Source: a virus. Taken from it: a stretch of 25,048 bases of DNA. A program made the position numbers and the translations under genes. Location of the stretch: positions 1 to 25,048 of IMG/VR virus record IMGVR_UViG_3300037840_000065; one strand, written 5' to 3'. Under the pieces are notes generated by a model. It was given only the letters and a program-made list of their open reading frames with translations, was not told the DNA's origin and searched no databases. Of the stretch, positions 1-8,025 are shown piece after piece. The number at the start of each line of letters is the position of its first letter. Positions within the stretch are counted from its first letter, which is position 1.

Positions 1-1878
1 AGTCACGGGCTTGGCGACGTGGTGCAGCTTTCCGTCGTGCTGAAACACCTGCGCAAGTACCGATCCGATTGGATGGTCGATGTACGATGTGGGCGCGGCA
101 AACATACGGCTTTGATCGGCCTGTGTCACCGCGTCTATCACGACCAAGAGCCGGAATCGACCGAATCATACGATGAAACCTTCGATCTTGGCTGGTGGGA
201 GCATTACGGGCGATTCCCTAATTGCCCGAATAGCAAAGTCACCAACAACATGAAAGAGGTATTCGGCCTTGATTGGGACGAATCGCTAGGCCGCTATCAG
301 GTTAACGTCGGCACCGATGCGCTAGACCGAGCGCGCGGATACTATCAATCCATCGGAGCCAAAGAAAGCAACGGTCGCTTCAATGTGCTGCTTTTCCATA
401 CGTGCGGCAACACGTCCCCTGACAAGAAGAACCTGTTCCATTGGCAGGGAAAGGCTCTTGCCGACTTCGCCATCCACGCTGGCCGCATCCCCGTAATCTT
501 CGATTGGGACCACCGCAGCCCGCTTCCCGATGACAAGACGATCTTCTGCCCGCGCTCGAAAACGAAGATCGGCGACCGCGAACTGTGGGGCGAAGGCTGG
601 GGCTCGGGGGATGCCGAGGTCATCGCCGCCCTGCAAACGCTGGCAGAAGCCTACATCGGCATCGACAGCGGCCCTGGCAAGGTGGCGAGCGCCACGGAGA
701 CGCCCACGTTAATCTGCTGGATGCGGCATCATCCGATCCAGTTCCACGACCCAGCCGCGAACACGACGCATCTCGTGCCGAGCGACCATCGGCGAATGAC
801 GCCGTGCAGCGATGATAACCGGATAGCCGACTTCTTCGAGAAGCACTACCGATTCCGCACTTACGCTGGGGAGCATGGCATGGTCAGCGAGGCCAAGAAG
901 TGGCTTGGGGAGGTCTTCGGCTGCGGGCCAGCGGTGCCAACGTCGGTGCAATACGTGCTGCCCAACGGCATCGGGGACGTGGTGTGGGCGCTGATGAAGA
1001 TTCGCGCCGTCGCTGCGGGCAAGCCCATCGACATCATCCTGAGCGGGAACCCGAGCAACGAAATCGACCACCGCAGCGTCCCGTTCCTCAAGCGGTTCGA
1101 CTTCATCCGTAACGTCACGGTGATGGACCTGCCCGTACTTATCGACCGGGAGAAGCCTTCTGACGGGCAAGGCCGCTACCGATACGAGCCGGACGGCGTG
1201 AAGGGCCAGTACCACTATCTCGTGCCGAACGCGACACTCGAAGCCGGCAAGCGGCTGGAAACGTGGTTGCCGGACGTGCCAATTGACTGGTCGATCATGG
1301 ACCGCTTCAGTTGGGCAGGCACCGAGCGCGGCAGCGAACTGGCGTCGGCCTTGAAGCCGTTCGTGGCGTTCTACCTGGGGCCGGAGCGCGGGAACATCGA
1401 GGAAGGGCACAACCGGGGCTGGCAATGGGAGCCAAAGCACTGGATCGAGCTGGGGGGTGCCATCCACGACCGTGGATACAATATCGCCGTGGTCGGGGCG
1501 ACCTACGACCGCTCGTTCTGGGAGCGCTACGTCAAGGACGGTGTGGCGCAGGACAGCCAGATGTGGATTGACCTGATCGGCAAGCTGGAGATAGGCGAGA
1601 CACTTGCATTGCTGCGCCGGGCGGCGCTGGTTGTTTCGTATCAGTGCGGCTTGGGCATTTGTGCTCATTACTTGGGTACGCCGGTTGTGATGTGGTGGCG
1701 CCGCGAGGGGGACAGCGTGCATCCACGGCACATGATTTCGTTCAGTGAAGAAATGCGGAACGCTTGGGTTCGACCGGAGTACAAGGATCGTTATTTCGGC
1801 TGCATCTACCACCGGCAATCGGTTGGGGACATTCTGGCCGAAATCGACCATCGAGGTTGGTTAAATGAAGGACAATAG
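1..1878 (+). CDS. Two-domain GT9/heptosyltransferase-like glycosyltransferase (5' partial)
   Basis: The reading frame is open from base 1 (it reads SHGLGDVVQLSVVLKHLRKY). The paralog at 2673 has about 10 residues before the matching GLGD, so the true start lies just upstream of the window. Residues below count from the GTG at 19. Two GT-B-like units are visible. Unit 1 spans about 1-300, with the N-terminal GLGD and a DSGPGK element at 216-221, which corresponds to the DSGPxH donor-site motif of heptosyltransferases but with Lys in place of His. Unit 2 spans about 310-619, with NGIGD at 316-320 and YQCGLG at 541-546 followed by A..LGTPVV. The likely role is transfer of a nucleotide-activated sugar, plausibly ADP-heptose given the HldE-like gene downstream; the acceptor is unknown. 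The next gene overlaps its end by 14 bases. The fold family is fairly secure; the sugar and acceptor are inferred. Confidence 0.8.
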   Translation, partial: SHGLGDVVQLSVVLKHLRKYRSDWMVDVRCGRGKHTALIGLCHRVYHDQEPESTESYDETFDLGWWEHYGRFPNCPNSKVTNNMKEVFGLDWDESLGRYQVNVGTDALDRARGYYQSIGAKESNGRFNVLLFHTCGNTSPDKKNLFHWQGKALADFAIHAGRIPVIFDWDHRSPLPDDKTIFCPRSKTKIGDRELWGEGWGSGDAEVIAALQTLAEAYIGIDSGPGKVASATETPTLICWMRHHPIQFHDPAANTTHLVPSDHRRMTPCSDDNRIADFFEKHYRFRTYAGEHGMVSEAKKWLGEVFGCGPAVPTSVQYVLPNGIGDVVWALMKIRAVAAGKPIDIILSGNPSNEIDHRSVPFLKRFDFIRNVTVMDLPVLIDREKPSDGQGRYRYEPDGVKGQYHYLVPNATLEAGKRLETWLPDVPIDWSIMDRFSWAGTERGSELASALKPFVAFYLGPERGNIEEGHNRGWQWEPKHWIELGGAIHDRGYNIAVVGATYDRSFWERYVKDGVAQDSQMWIDLIGKLEIGETLALLRRAALVVSYQCGLGICAHYLGTPVVMWWRREGDSVHPRHMISFSEEMRNAWVRPEYKDRYFGCIYHRQSVGDILAEIDHRGWLNEGQ

Positions 1879-2455
1879 CGAGTATTACACGGAAGCGCTC
1901 GCGCTCCGCGAAGAGGTGGACTGGATTCTGCACCGGCCGCACGCCAAGATCGCGGAATGGCTGCTGCCGCGCATCGCCGCCAACAAATGCGAGACTGTGA
2001 TTGAGTTCGGCTGTGGCAGCGGCATTCTGGCTGCCATGCTTCCAGAGAAAAGCGACTATCTCGGCATCGACAGCAACCCGCACTTCATTCGTATGGCCCG
2101 CAACCGAAAGCCGGGATGGGCCTTTGTGAAGGATGACGTGCGCTACTGGTCTCCCGAGAAGACCTACGAACTGGCAATGGCCTGGAGCCTGTTCAAGCAC
2201 TTCTCGCTCAACGAGTGGAACGCCATCGTCGCCTGCGTGCTCGTTCACGGCCGCTTCGGCGCGTTCAACGTGCAGCTATCCGACCGCGACTTCGACGACG
2301 GCGTTGACTACCATCACGCACACGTCACCGAAGCCCATCTTGCGGAAGCGTTGGCGATGGCAGGGCACGAAGAAGTCGAGCGGCAGGTATTCAACGATTG
2401 GTCGGTGAACAGTGCGCCAGCGCGGGATGTGGCTATCTGGACAAAACGCAAATGA
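1865..2455 (+). CDS. Class I SAM-dependent methyltransferase
   Basis: This 196-residue protein has a Rossmann methyltransferase core. Motif I is EFGCGSG at 47-53, the acidic ribose-binding position is D69 in LGIDS, and a KDDVR segment lies at 89-93. The C-terminal part (FNVQLSDRD onward) fits the remaining strands of a small-molecule or sugar methyltransferase. The ATG at 1865 lies inside the end of the preceding glycosyltransferase gene (14-base overlap) and is preceded by GAGG at 1853-1856, 8 bases away. Its stop overlaps the next start as ATGA. Position inside a sugar cassette suggests methylation of a sugar or glycan, for example capping, but nothing in the sequence proves the substrate. 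DNA or protein methylation cannot be excluded, although no target-recognition domain is visible. Confidence 0.85.
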   Translation: MKDNSEYYTEALALREEVDWILHRPHAKIAEWLLPRIAANKCETVIEFGCGSGILAAMLPEKSDYLGIDSNPHFIRMARNRKPGWAFVKDDVRYWSPEKTYELAMAWSLFKHFSLNEWNAIVACVLVHGRFGAFNVQLSDRDFDDGVDYHHAHVTEAHLAEALAMAGHEEVERQVFNDWSVNSAPARDVAIWTKRK

Positions 2456-2673
2456 GACGTGAAGAAGATTTTTGCCCTATCTGTGGGGCATATGATCCAA
2501 GCATCAATTACCCTGGAGGCCACCAATGCGCTCCTGCGTCATTGCGTGGCATTGATTCAAGTATGCAACGCGATCCCGATTCGGAGGAACCGCGACAACG
2601 AACAGAAGGAAAACGATACTCTGAAGGCGTACAAATGCTTTGCCTTGTCGATAATTCGATTGAGGATTATTGA
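2452..2673 (+). CDS. Small CPxCG zinc-ribbon-like protein
   Basis: This 73-residue protein starts at the ATG that overlaps the methyltransferase stop (ATGA, 2452-2455). It ends with a TGA that overlaps the next start (TGATG, 2671-2675). Near the N-terminus C8-P-I-C11-G is followed by G-G-H-Q-C26, a plausible CxxC...HxC zinc site. The rest is charged and probably flexible. Small phage proteins with this CPxCG/GHxC pattern are common in uncharacterised contexts, and no function is known to me. A longer ORF in another frame (2459-2800) overlaps it, but it lacks the start/stop coupling and conserved-looking motifs. The DNA here is visibly AT-richer than its neighbours. Confidence 0.65.
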   Translation: MRREEDFCPICGAYDPSINYPGGHQCAPASLRGIDSSMQRDPDSEEPRQRTEGKRYSEGVQMLCLVDNSIEDY

Positions 2674-3974
2674 TGAAGCGCATTCTGCTGAGATTAACGG
2701 AAGGATATGGGCTCGGCGACGGAATCCAGTTCACGGTCGTCCTAAAGCACGTCCGCAAGTACCGTCCCGATTGGATCGTAGACTACCAGTGCGCGCCTGA
2801 TTGCGCCCGTGCTGCTATCGGCCTATGCAATGCCGTCTTCACTGACGCCGAACCTGCCACGGGCAAGTACGACCACGTTCTCGCCATCCAGCCACTGGAC
2901 AACTACAGCAACTTCCCAGACCGACCGAACACGAAGGTCACGGCAGCGCTGCACGAGAACTTCGGCATTCCATACGACCACGAGCTAGGCCGCTACGAAT
3001 GCTTCGTGAGCGACACGGCGCGGCACAAGGTCGAGCGCGCCGTGCGGAACGTGGACATCCCGCGCTACGCCGATGGCCGGTTCAAGGCGGTTCTGCTGCA
3101 CTATCAGGGCATGTCGTCCCCGCACCGCAAGAACCTGCAAGACTGGCAGGCCGATGCGATCCTGAAGGCGATTGCCGCCGCTGGCCGCACGCCGATTCTC
3201 GTGGACCGCGACGGCAAATCGCCGCTCAAGGCTCTGCGCATCAAGGGCATCGACGATTGCGAGGCGATGGCGGCGCTGATCTGGGCATGCGAGGCTTTCG
3301 TGGGTATTGACTCGGGGCCAGGTCATATCGCCAGCACGACCGACACCCCGACGCTCATTTGCTGGACGAAGAACCATCCGGTACAGTTCCACGATCCGGC
3401 ACCGAACACGACCCACATGATCCCTGTTGACCATCGCGACATCTCGCCAGCTGATGACGATGCCGTAGCTGCATACTTCGAGCGCGCGTACCTGTGGCGG
3501 ACCTACTACGGCGAGAACGGGCTTGTGGCACAGGTCACGCAATGGCTCGCCGGCCTGTTCCGCTGCGAGACGGCAGATACCGGCGTCACGTTTGTTGTGC
3601 CAGCCGATCCGAAAGCGTGTGCGTGGGTCATCGCCAAGATTCGCAGCGTGGCGCAGGGCCGGCCCATCGACGTGATCGTCAGCGAGGACTGGCGCACTGG
3701 ACGCGGACACCACGCCATGACCTTCCTGCGCAAGTTCGATTTCATTCGCTCGGTGAAGGTGTCGGACGTACCGGTCCACGTAGGCCCCGAGCGACCGCAG
3801 AACACGCGCGGGCACTACCTGTATGTACCCGATGGCTGGCGGGATGGATACTATTTCCTAGTGCCTTCTGCCACGATGCAGCTCGGCAAGACGCTCGCGG
3901 AGTGGATGCCGCAAGTGCCCATCGACGTGAAGGCGCTGGAGATGCTGAAGGAGGCCGGTTGTGACGCGGCTTGA
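2673..3974 (+). CDS. GT9/heptosyltransferase-like glycosyltransferase, truncated paralog of the first gene
   Basis: This 433-residue protein is a clear paralog of the product of 1-1878. Shared elements are YGLGD near the N-terminus, VVLKH.RKYR.DW, FHDPA.NTTH and FLRKFDFIR. The ATG at 2673 is preferred over the TTG at 2670: GAGG at 2662-2665 gives a 7-base spacing and the stop of the upstream gene overlaps it. Unit 1 is complete and keeps DSGPGH (213-218), with the canonical His that the first gene lacks. Unit 2 has only its N-terminal half; the NGIGD loop is replaced by PADPKAC, and the protein ends (VPIDVKALEMLKEAGCDAA) before the region that carries YQCGLG in gene 1. Only unit 1 is therefore likely to be catalytic. 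It may form a heteromer with gene 1 or transfer a second residue. Sugar and acceptor are inferred from context. Confidence 0.8.
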   Translation: MKRILLRLTEGYGLGDGIQFTVVLKHVRKYRPDWIVDYQCAPDCARAAIGLCNAVFTDAEPATGKYDHVLAIQPLDNYSNFPDRPNTKVTAALHENFGIPYDHELGRYECFVSDTARHKVERAVRNVDIPRYADGRFKAVLLHYQGMSSPHRKNLQDWQADAILKAIAAAGRTPILVDRDGKSPLKALRIKGIDDCEAMAALIWACEAFVGIDSGPGHIASTTDTPTLICWTKNHPVQFHDPAPNTTHMIPVDHRDISPADDDAVAAYFERAYLWRTYYGENGLVAQVTQWLAGLFRCETADTGVTFVVPADPKACAWVIAKIRSVAQGRPIDVIVSEDWRTGRGHHAMTFLRKFDFIRSVKVSDVPVHVGPERPQNTRGHYLYVPDGWRDGYYFLVPSATMQLGKTLAEWMPQVPIDVKALEMLKEAGCDAA

Positions 3975-4152
3975 GATCGACGGAACGGTTGTGCCTGCCG
4001 AACAACTGCATTTGTACGCTGTCCGCTTCGTGCAAGTTCCAGGCGGCGAGCCTGCTCTTTCCCTGTACCGCAACGGACTGCGGGTTGCGAAGGCATGGAC
4101 GCTGAAGCTGGACGTGTCGTGTGAGGCGAGTTCCTGCACTGCTCCAGGGTGA
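3961..4152 (+). CDS. Small protein of unknown function
   Basis: This 63-residue ORF has a GTG start at 3961, with a strong Shine-Dalgarno AAGGAGG at 3948-3954 and a 6-base spacer. It overlaps the end of the upstream glycosyltransferase gene by 14 bases. Its stop lies 3 bases before the ATG of the kinase-nucleotidyltransferase gene. The protein alternates hydrophobic and polar residues (LHLYAVRFVQV, LKLDVSCEASSC), suggesting a small beta-rich fold, and has two cysteines near the C-terminus. I do not recognise a family. The good ribosome-binding site and tight packing argue that it is expressed. Confidence 0.6.
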   Translation: MTRLEIDGTVVPAEQLHLYAVRFVQVPGGEPALSLYRNGLRVAKAWTLKLDVSCEASSCTAPG

Positions 4153-4155
4153 AAC

Positions 4156-5478
4156 ATGAGCCTTGATCTGGCGATGAAGCTGCAAGCGATTGGAAGGCCG
4201 AGGTGCTTAGTTATTGGCGACTACATCAATGATATTTCCATCGATTGCACGCCGCATCGGTTCGCGCAGGAAGCTGGTCACTGTCCGGTATACAAGCATG
4301 AGCGGCACGAATCGCGTCCAGGTGGCGCCGGCGCCGTACACGCGATGGCGCACGCTCTCGGCGCGGACGTTACCATCGTGTCGGGTCTGCGCCAGAACTC
4401 GGCCAGCAAGGAACGGTACTTCGTGAACGGCGTACAGGTTCTGCGCATCGATCGCGATGCCGAGCCACTGACCGATCATCGCGTAGCCGAAATGCTGGCC
4501 GCCATCGCCTACGAGATGCAGCGTGCCGACTGTGTGCTGATCGCTGACTACGGCAAAGGCGTCTTAACTCAAAGTGTTCTTCGTGCCGCCATTGAAGGTG
4601 CGTCCACGCGAGGTATCCCCTGTCTGGTCGATCCAGCCCACGGTGTTTCGTGGGATCGCTATCGCGGATGCACTGCGGTCAAATGTAATCAGCACGAATG
4701 GGACACCGCAAAGGATATTGTTCACGCCGAAAGTAATCATGGCCAAGACCTAAAGCTGATCTTCCATTTTCAGAATTGCATTGTTACTAATGGCGCGCAC
4801 GGCATGCACCATATCGGCGAGACGCCTACGTCGTGCAAGCAACGCAATGCCATCGACCCTACGGGCTGCGGCGACATGGTGCTGGCCGCGCTCGGTGTCT
4901 GCATCGCTGCCGGTCTGACGTGGCCCGATGTCTGCCAAATTGCAAACGCAGCCGCCGGCCTGAAATGCGAGCGCCGCGGCGCCGTCCCCGTGCCGCGTGC
5001 CGAAGTCGTGCTCGACTTACTCGACGGCGAGAAGCGCATCCAGCGTGCGCTGCTGCCAGTCGTCCGCGCCACTCGCCAGCGTGTCGTGTTCACAAACGGT
5101 TGCTTTCGGGTATGTCACGCTGGGCATGCGTGGCTCATGCGCTGGGCCAAAGAGCAAGGTGCCTGCCTTGTCGTCGGCGTGAACGATGACGAATCGGCCG
5201 CAAACTTGCGGCCCGGCGAGTATGTTATGCCGCTCGCCGAACGCATGGAGATCATCGCCGGCCTAGGCTGCGTCGATTACGTCGTGCCGTTCAGCGAGCC
5301 CGACCCGTGCGAACTTCTGCGCCTGCTCAAGCCGGACGTGCTCGTAAAGGGCGGCGAATATGCCGGCGAGCGCATTCCCGGCGACGACATGGTAGCTGAC
5401 GTGCGGATTGCGCCCGAGAGCCCGTATGCCACGCATGCCACGAGTCTGATTGCCGACCTTATCCAGAACCAGGATTAA
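4156..5478 (+). CDS. hldE-like: Bifunctional HldE/RfaE-like heptose-7-phosphate kinase / nucleotidyltransferase
   Basis: This 440-residue protein has two domains in HldE order. The PfkB-type kinase (about 16-290) has VIGD (19-22), PGGAGA (55-60), DYGKG (131-135), the VDP...RYRG segment (158-171) and the anion-hole/catalytic motif DPTGCGD (234-240; GAGD is usual). The nucleotidyltransferase (about 308-440) has TNGCF (313-317), HAGH (321-324), PLAERM (359-364) and VKGGEY (397-402). E. coli HldE phosphorylates D-glycero-beta-D-manno-heptose-7-phosphate and then adenylylates it to ADP-heptose. The protein is about 37 residues shorter than E. coli HldE; the missing part is mostly kinase lid between SG (76-77) and the KxR segment. 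NGCFRVCHAGH has Arg where the family usually has Asp. The start lies 3 bases after the previous stop. A related sugar phosphate remains possible. Confidence 0.85.
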   Translation: MSLDLAMKLQAIGRPRCLVIGDYINDISIDCTPHRFAQEAGHCPVYKHERHESRPGGAGAVHAMAHALGADVTIVSGLRQNSASKERYFVNGVQVLRIDRDAEPLTDHRVAEMLAAIAYEMQRADCVLIADYGKGVLTQSVLRAAIEGASTRGIPCLVDPAHGVSWDRYRGCTAVKCNQHEWDTAKDIVHAESNHGQDLKLIFHFQNCIVTNGAHGMHHIGETPTSCKQRNAIDPTGCGDMVLAALGVCIAAGLTWPDVCQIANAAAGLKCERRGAVPVPRAEVVLDLLDGEKRIQRALLPVVRATRQRVVFTNGCFRVCHAGHAWLMRWAKEQGACLVVGVNDDESAANLRPGEYVMPLAERMEIIAGLGCVDYVVPFSEPDPCELLRLLKPDVLVKGGEYAGERIPGDDMVADVRIAPESPYATHATSLIADLIQNQD

Positions 5479-6082
5479 CAGCAACTTGCGTTGATTTGGT
5501 GCTTTCGCCAGCCGAATTCACGCCCGTTATTTGGTAGTAATAATTTGTACCATTCATCAACCCGGTATCGGTATATGAAGTTGATGTTATTCCTGTCTGA
5601 TAAGGCGTGCTGCCTTCGCCACCACTACTAAGACTACGATAAAGATTGTAACTGGTCGCTCCTGGATCTGGATTCCATGTAAGCAATGCTTGGTTAAGAC
5701 CAGGCGTCCCAGAAAATCCGGTCGGCTGCGGTGGTACGCCACCAGATGATGACGAACTGGACGAACTGCCCGCGATGCAGCACGCGGTGCAATAAAGTGG
5801 CTGAGGGCTGTTGTCGCCAGGCCCCTGAAACGCACCGATCAAACGCGCATCGTAGTAAGCCGGCACCAATTTCACGCGATTCGGCTCGACTACGTAGGAC
5901 GTTTCCCGGTTGCGCATTTGCAAAGTCGATGGGTCAAGCTGCTGCACTACGCACGGGTAGATCGCTGGATTCGTTCCGCCGACTGCGGCCCCGGTCACGC
6001 GCACGATCTGCGCGAGCTGTGGGTAGATTGGCCATTCTGGGCCGAACCACGGCGGAACGATATTGGTGCTGTCGTCGTCCAT
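5459..6082 (-). CDS. Virion-like protein with poly-Ser linker and fibronectin type III domain
   Basis: This 207-residue protein has an N-terminal part (1-100) rich in aromatic and beta-type residues, a Cys cluster (C98, C101, C102), a linker of eight serines (106-113) followed by GGVPPQP, and a C-terminal fibronectin type III domain (about 118-205; the ALLTWNPDPGATSYNLYRS strands and the YYYQITGVNSAGES strands). FN3 domains are frequent on phage virion surfaces, where they are thought to bind glycans or cells. The ATG at 6082 lies 2 bases after the upstream stop and has AAGG 7-8 bases before it. This is the last gene of the minus-strand block, and its 3' end overlaps the convergent HldE-like gene by 20 bases. 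The poly-Ser tract closely matches one at 20872-20898 at the DNA level. Confidence 0.75.
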   Translation of the reverse strand: MDDDSTNIVPPWFGPEWPIYPQLAQIVRVTGAAVGGTNPAIYPCVVQQLDPSTLQMRNRETSYVVEPNRVKLVPAYYDARLIGAFQGPGDNSPQPLYCTACCIAGSSSSSSSSGGVPPQPTGFSGTPGLNQALLTWNPDPGATSYNLYRSLSSGGEGSTPYQTGITSTSYTDTGLMNGTNYYYQITGVNSAGESTKSTQVAVNPGSG

Positions 6083-6084
6083 GT

Positions 6085-6486
6085 TCAGCCTTCGCCGATA
6101 ATCTTGCGTTTCTGCATTGACACTAGAAAGGTGTGCATCATTTCATCGTTCATGGTGTTGGATAAACAAATCAAGTCTTGTTTTTGAGTAGGGATAACTG
6201 TTCCTAATTGCTTGCACCATTCTTGAACATCTTTCAAAGAAAGGCGTTCTTTGGGAACAGTCAGGAACGAAATAGTAGCTTGATCGTGCGTAGGTACGTT
6301 CCACCAATCCAGAAGGCCACAAAACATTTCGTCGCCGTCAGGAGTTAGAGTTATTATCGCCATAGCCAATCCTGCGATAGCATGATGGCCTTGTCGTGAG
6401 TCCGTGAGAAAAATCCAGCGCTTCCTTTCAGAAATAGCTTTAGAAAGGTGATTTACCAATTCATCACGATCAGTAATCATGGCCAT
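6085..6486 (-). CDS. Hypothetical 133-residue protein in AT-rich DNA
   Basis: The chosen start (ATG at 6486) overlaps the stop of the upstream gene as TAATG; a longer in-frame extension to 6513 would run into that gene. The protein (MAMITDRDELVNHL...) looks globular and mixed alpha/beta, with Trp- and Met-rich stretches (LLDWWNVP, NTMNDEMMH), and no signal peptide or membrane segment. I do not recognise it. Its DNA is clearly AT-richer (about 40-45% GC) than flanking virion genes, which suggests more recent acquisition. It sits between two virion-like genes and is probably co-transcribed with them. Confidence 0.6.
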   Translation of the reverse strand: MAMITDRDELVNHLSKAISERKRWIFLTDSRQGHHAIAGLAMAIITLTPDGDEMFCGLLDWWNVPTHDQATISFLTVPKERLSLKDVQEWCKQLGTVIPTQKQDLICLSNTMNDEMMHTFLVSMQKRKIIGEG

Positions 6487-7745
6487 TAGAACAAATCCGG
6501 CATGTCTGCCCACGGCGGTTCAGGACCGCGTACCACGGCTGTCTGCCATCCGCCACGCTCGGCATCTTGGTACGTCTGCTGCCATCGCACGCCGTCTACG
6601 AGGCTGCCGGTGGCGAATGGTAGAGCACCCGTGTAGACGCGCGACATGAAGCCTGCCGTGCCGCGTGTGATGCGGTTGTAATACTGCGTGACCCGCTCTG
6701 CTGCAATCGTGTTTGCCGTCGCCACGTCCGTTGCCAACGGGTTGCCGTCAATGTCGAACTGCACCGTGAAATCGACCCAAATCTGGTGCGTGCCAACCGC
6801 TCCAGTGAAACCTGCCGGCGCTGCCACGGTTACCGAGAACGATGGCGTCGTGGTCCATTGGAGGCTGTCCCGCCGCACAGTCTCTTCCGTGCCGTAGTAT
6901 TGGTTGCGCCGGTGGAAGTTGACAACGACGAACGCCGGCACGCGCCCGGCTCCCGTGTCGATCCACGCGAGGTCATCTTCCAGCACGCCGGCGAACCGTG
7001 CTGTGCTGGCCGCAAACACCGCATCGGCGGCTCCGATCGAGACGACTGTATACGGAGCAGCTTGTGTGAGGTCCACGGCTATACGGCAACCGATCAAGGC
7101 GAGCATATTGTTGAGCGCGTCCCATGCCGGAATGCCCGGTAGAATCCAGTTGGTCGGCGTTCCTGTTGGCACGATGGGCAAGCCTGGGAAGGCCCCGAGA
7201 AACGTCCCCTGCTGCGTCCAGAGATCGCTTATCATCTGCGACCATGTGAACGGTGCACCGGCGAGCAAACTTGCCGAGTCGTACTGGCCTGGGTAGGCCG
7301 GCGCGATGACGTTGTACTGGCTGTTGGTCGGAAACTGAAACCACGGATTGAACAGGATGCCGCGCTGATCCGTGATTTCGACCAGATAGATGGCGTTCGG
7401 ATCGGTGCTGACTCCGGTGCTGACGCAACGGGCCTGCACGATGACCAGATTCTGAAGCGTGACCTGCGTGCCGGTCTGCACGTCGTTCATTTGCAGCTTG
7501 AAATTCGTTGCGTACAAGCCGCTGCTCTGGCCGGTCGTCAGTGTGTTGTAGTCGGATCGCTTCAGCAGAATCCAGCCTTGCGCCGGCCAGCGGCCGCTCG
7601 GCACGTTGATGCTGTTGGCGAACTCCAGCTTGTCGATGAACGGGCGGCGGAAGCGCACACGGTCTGCGCGGGCTCGGCGCGGGTCGTAGAGCGGGCATAC
7701 GATTGGGCCGCCTGCGCTGCCAGGGCCAATGAAAGCGTTTGCCAT
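6486..7745 (-). CDS. Putative virion/tail structural protein (419 aa)
   Basis: This 419-residue protein starts at the ATG at 7745, overlapping the upstream stop as TAATG. It is rich in Gly, Pro, Ala, Trp and Tyr and looks beta-dominated (VTLQNLVIVQARCVSTG, YLVEITDQRGILFNPWFQF, FTVQFDIDGNPLATDV). A helical segment near the C-terminus (ANTIAAERVTQYYNRITRG) precedes a final beta-rich part. No catalytic motif is visible. Its position after the head and tail genes, together with its composition, fits a tail tip, baseplate hub or receptor-binding accessory protein. That role is inferred, since no family is recognised with confidence. Confidence 0.6.
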   Translation of the reverse strand: MANAFIGPGSAGGPIVCPLYDPRRARADRVRFRRPFIDKLEFANSINVPSGRWPAQGWILLKRSDYNTLTTGQSSGLYATNFKLQMNDVQTGTQVTLQNLVIVQARCVSTGVSTDPNAIYLVEITDQRGILFNPWFQFPTNSQYNVIAPAYPGQYDSASLLAGAPFTWSQMISDLWTQQGTFLGAFPGLPIVPTGTPTNWILPGIPAWDALNNMLALIGCRIAVDLTQAAPYTVVSIGAADAVFAASTARFAGVLEDDLAWIDTGAGRVPAFVVVNFHRRNQYYGTEETVRRDSLQWTTTPSFSVTVAAPAGFTGAVGTHQIWVDFTVQFDIDGNPLATDVATANTIAAERVTQYYNRITRGTAGFMSRVYTGALPFATGSLVDGVRWQQTYQDAERGGWQTAVVRGPEPPWADMPDLF

Positions 7746-8005
7746 TACGACACCTTGCCGCGATTCGCCTGTTGCTCCAGAAGATCGGCGTAAAACTTAT
7801 CGGTTTCTGGGCTGTTCGGCTCAAGAATAATGACGCGCGTTCCGGGCGGGAAGGCATGGGGTGCCAATTGCATGCACTCGCCTTCATCCATCCTGTCTTC
7901 ATCTTTCCAATCGGCACCCCATAAGACCCAATGCGGCTTGCCCGTGTCTTCGTCGATTTCCAGCGTGCCACCGCCGGTTTCGCACATTTCCTGTTGTTTT
8001 TGCAC
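7745..8005 (-). CDS. Small acidic protein of unknown function, GTG start
   Basis: The frame is open to 8104, but the ribosome-binding site decides for the GTG at 8005: AGGAG (8017-8013 on the minus strand) lies exactly 7 bases upstream. The ATG at 8011 would sit only one base from that AGGAG, and the extension further upstream would translate a 37-base hairpin. The 86-residue product (MQKQQEMCETGGGTLEID...) is acidic with a Trp-containing middle (HWVLWGADW) and a helical C-terminus. No family is recognised. Its stop overlaps the next start as TAATG, so it belongs to the virion operon although the homing endonuclease gene now lies between it and the flavoenzyme gene. Confidence 0.55.
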   Translation of the reverse strand: MQKQQEMCETGGGTLEIDEDTGKPHWVLWGADWKDEDRMDEGECMQLAPHAFPPGTRVIILEPNSPETDKFYADLLEQQANRGKVS

Positions 8006-8025
8006 TGGCATTCTCCTAGAATGAC

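Noticed and set aside
709-1851. Long minus-strand ORF (380 codons) antisense to the first glycosyltransferase gene
   Set aside because: The plus-strand frame has clear family motifs and a paralog; the antisense product is Pro/Arg/Val-rich without motifs. A similar antisense ORF opposite the paralog (2985-3815) reflects the GC-rich codon pattern.
2459-2800. Alternative ORF overlapping the small CPxCG gene
   Set aside because: It runs into the second glycosyltransferase gene by more than 120 bases and lacks start/stop coupling; the CPxCG frame has both couplings and a metal-site pattern.
5479-5500. Possible terminator after the HldE-like gene
   Set aside because: Only a tiny CAAC/GTTG stem without a T-run, within the coding region of the convergent gene.
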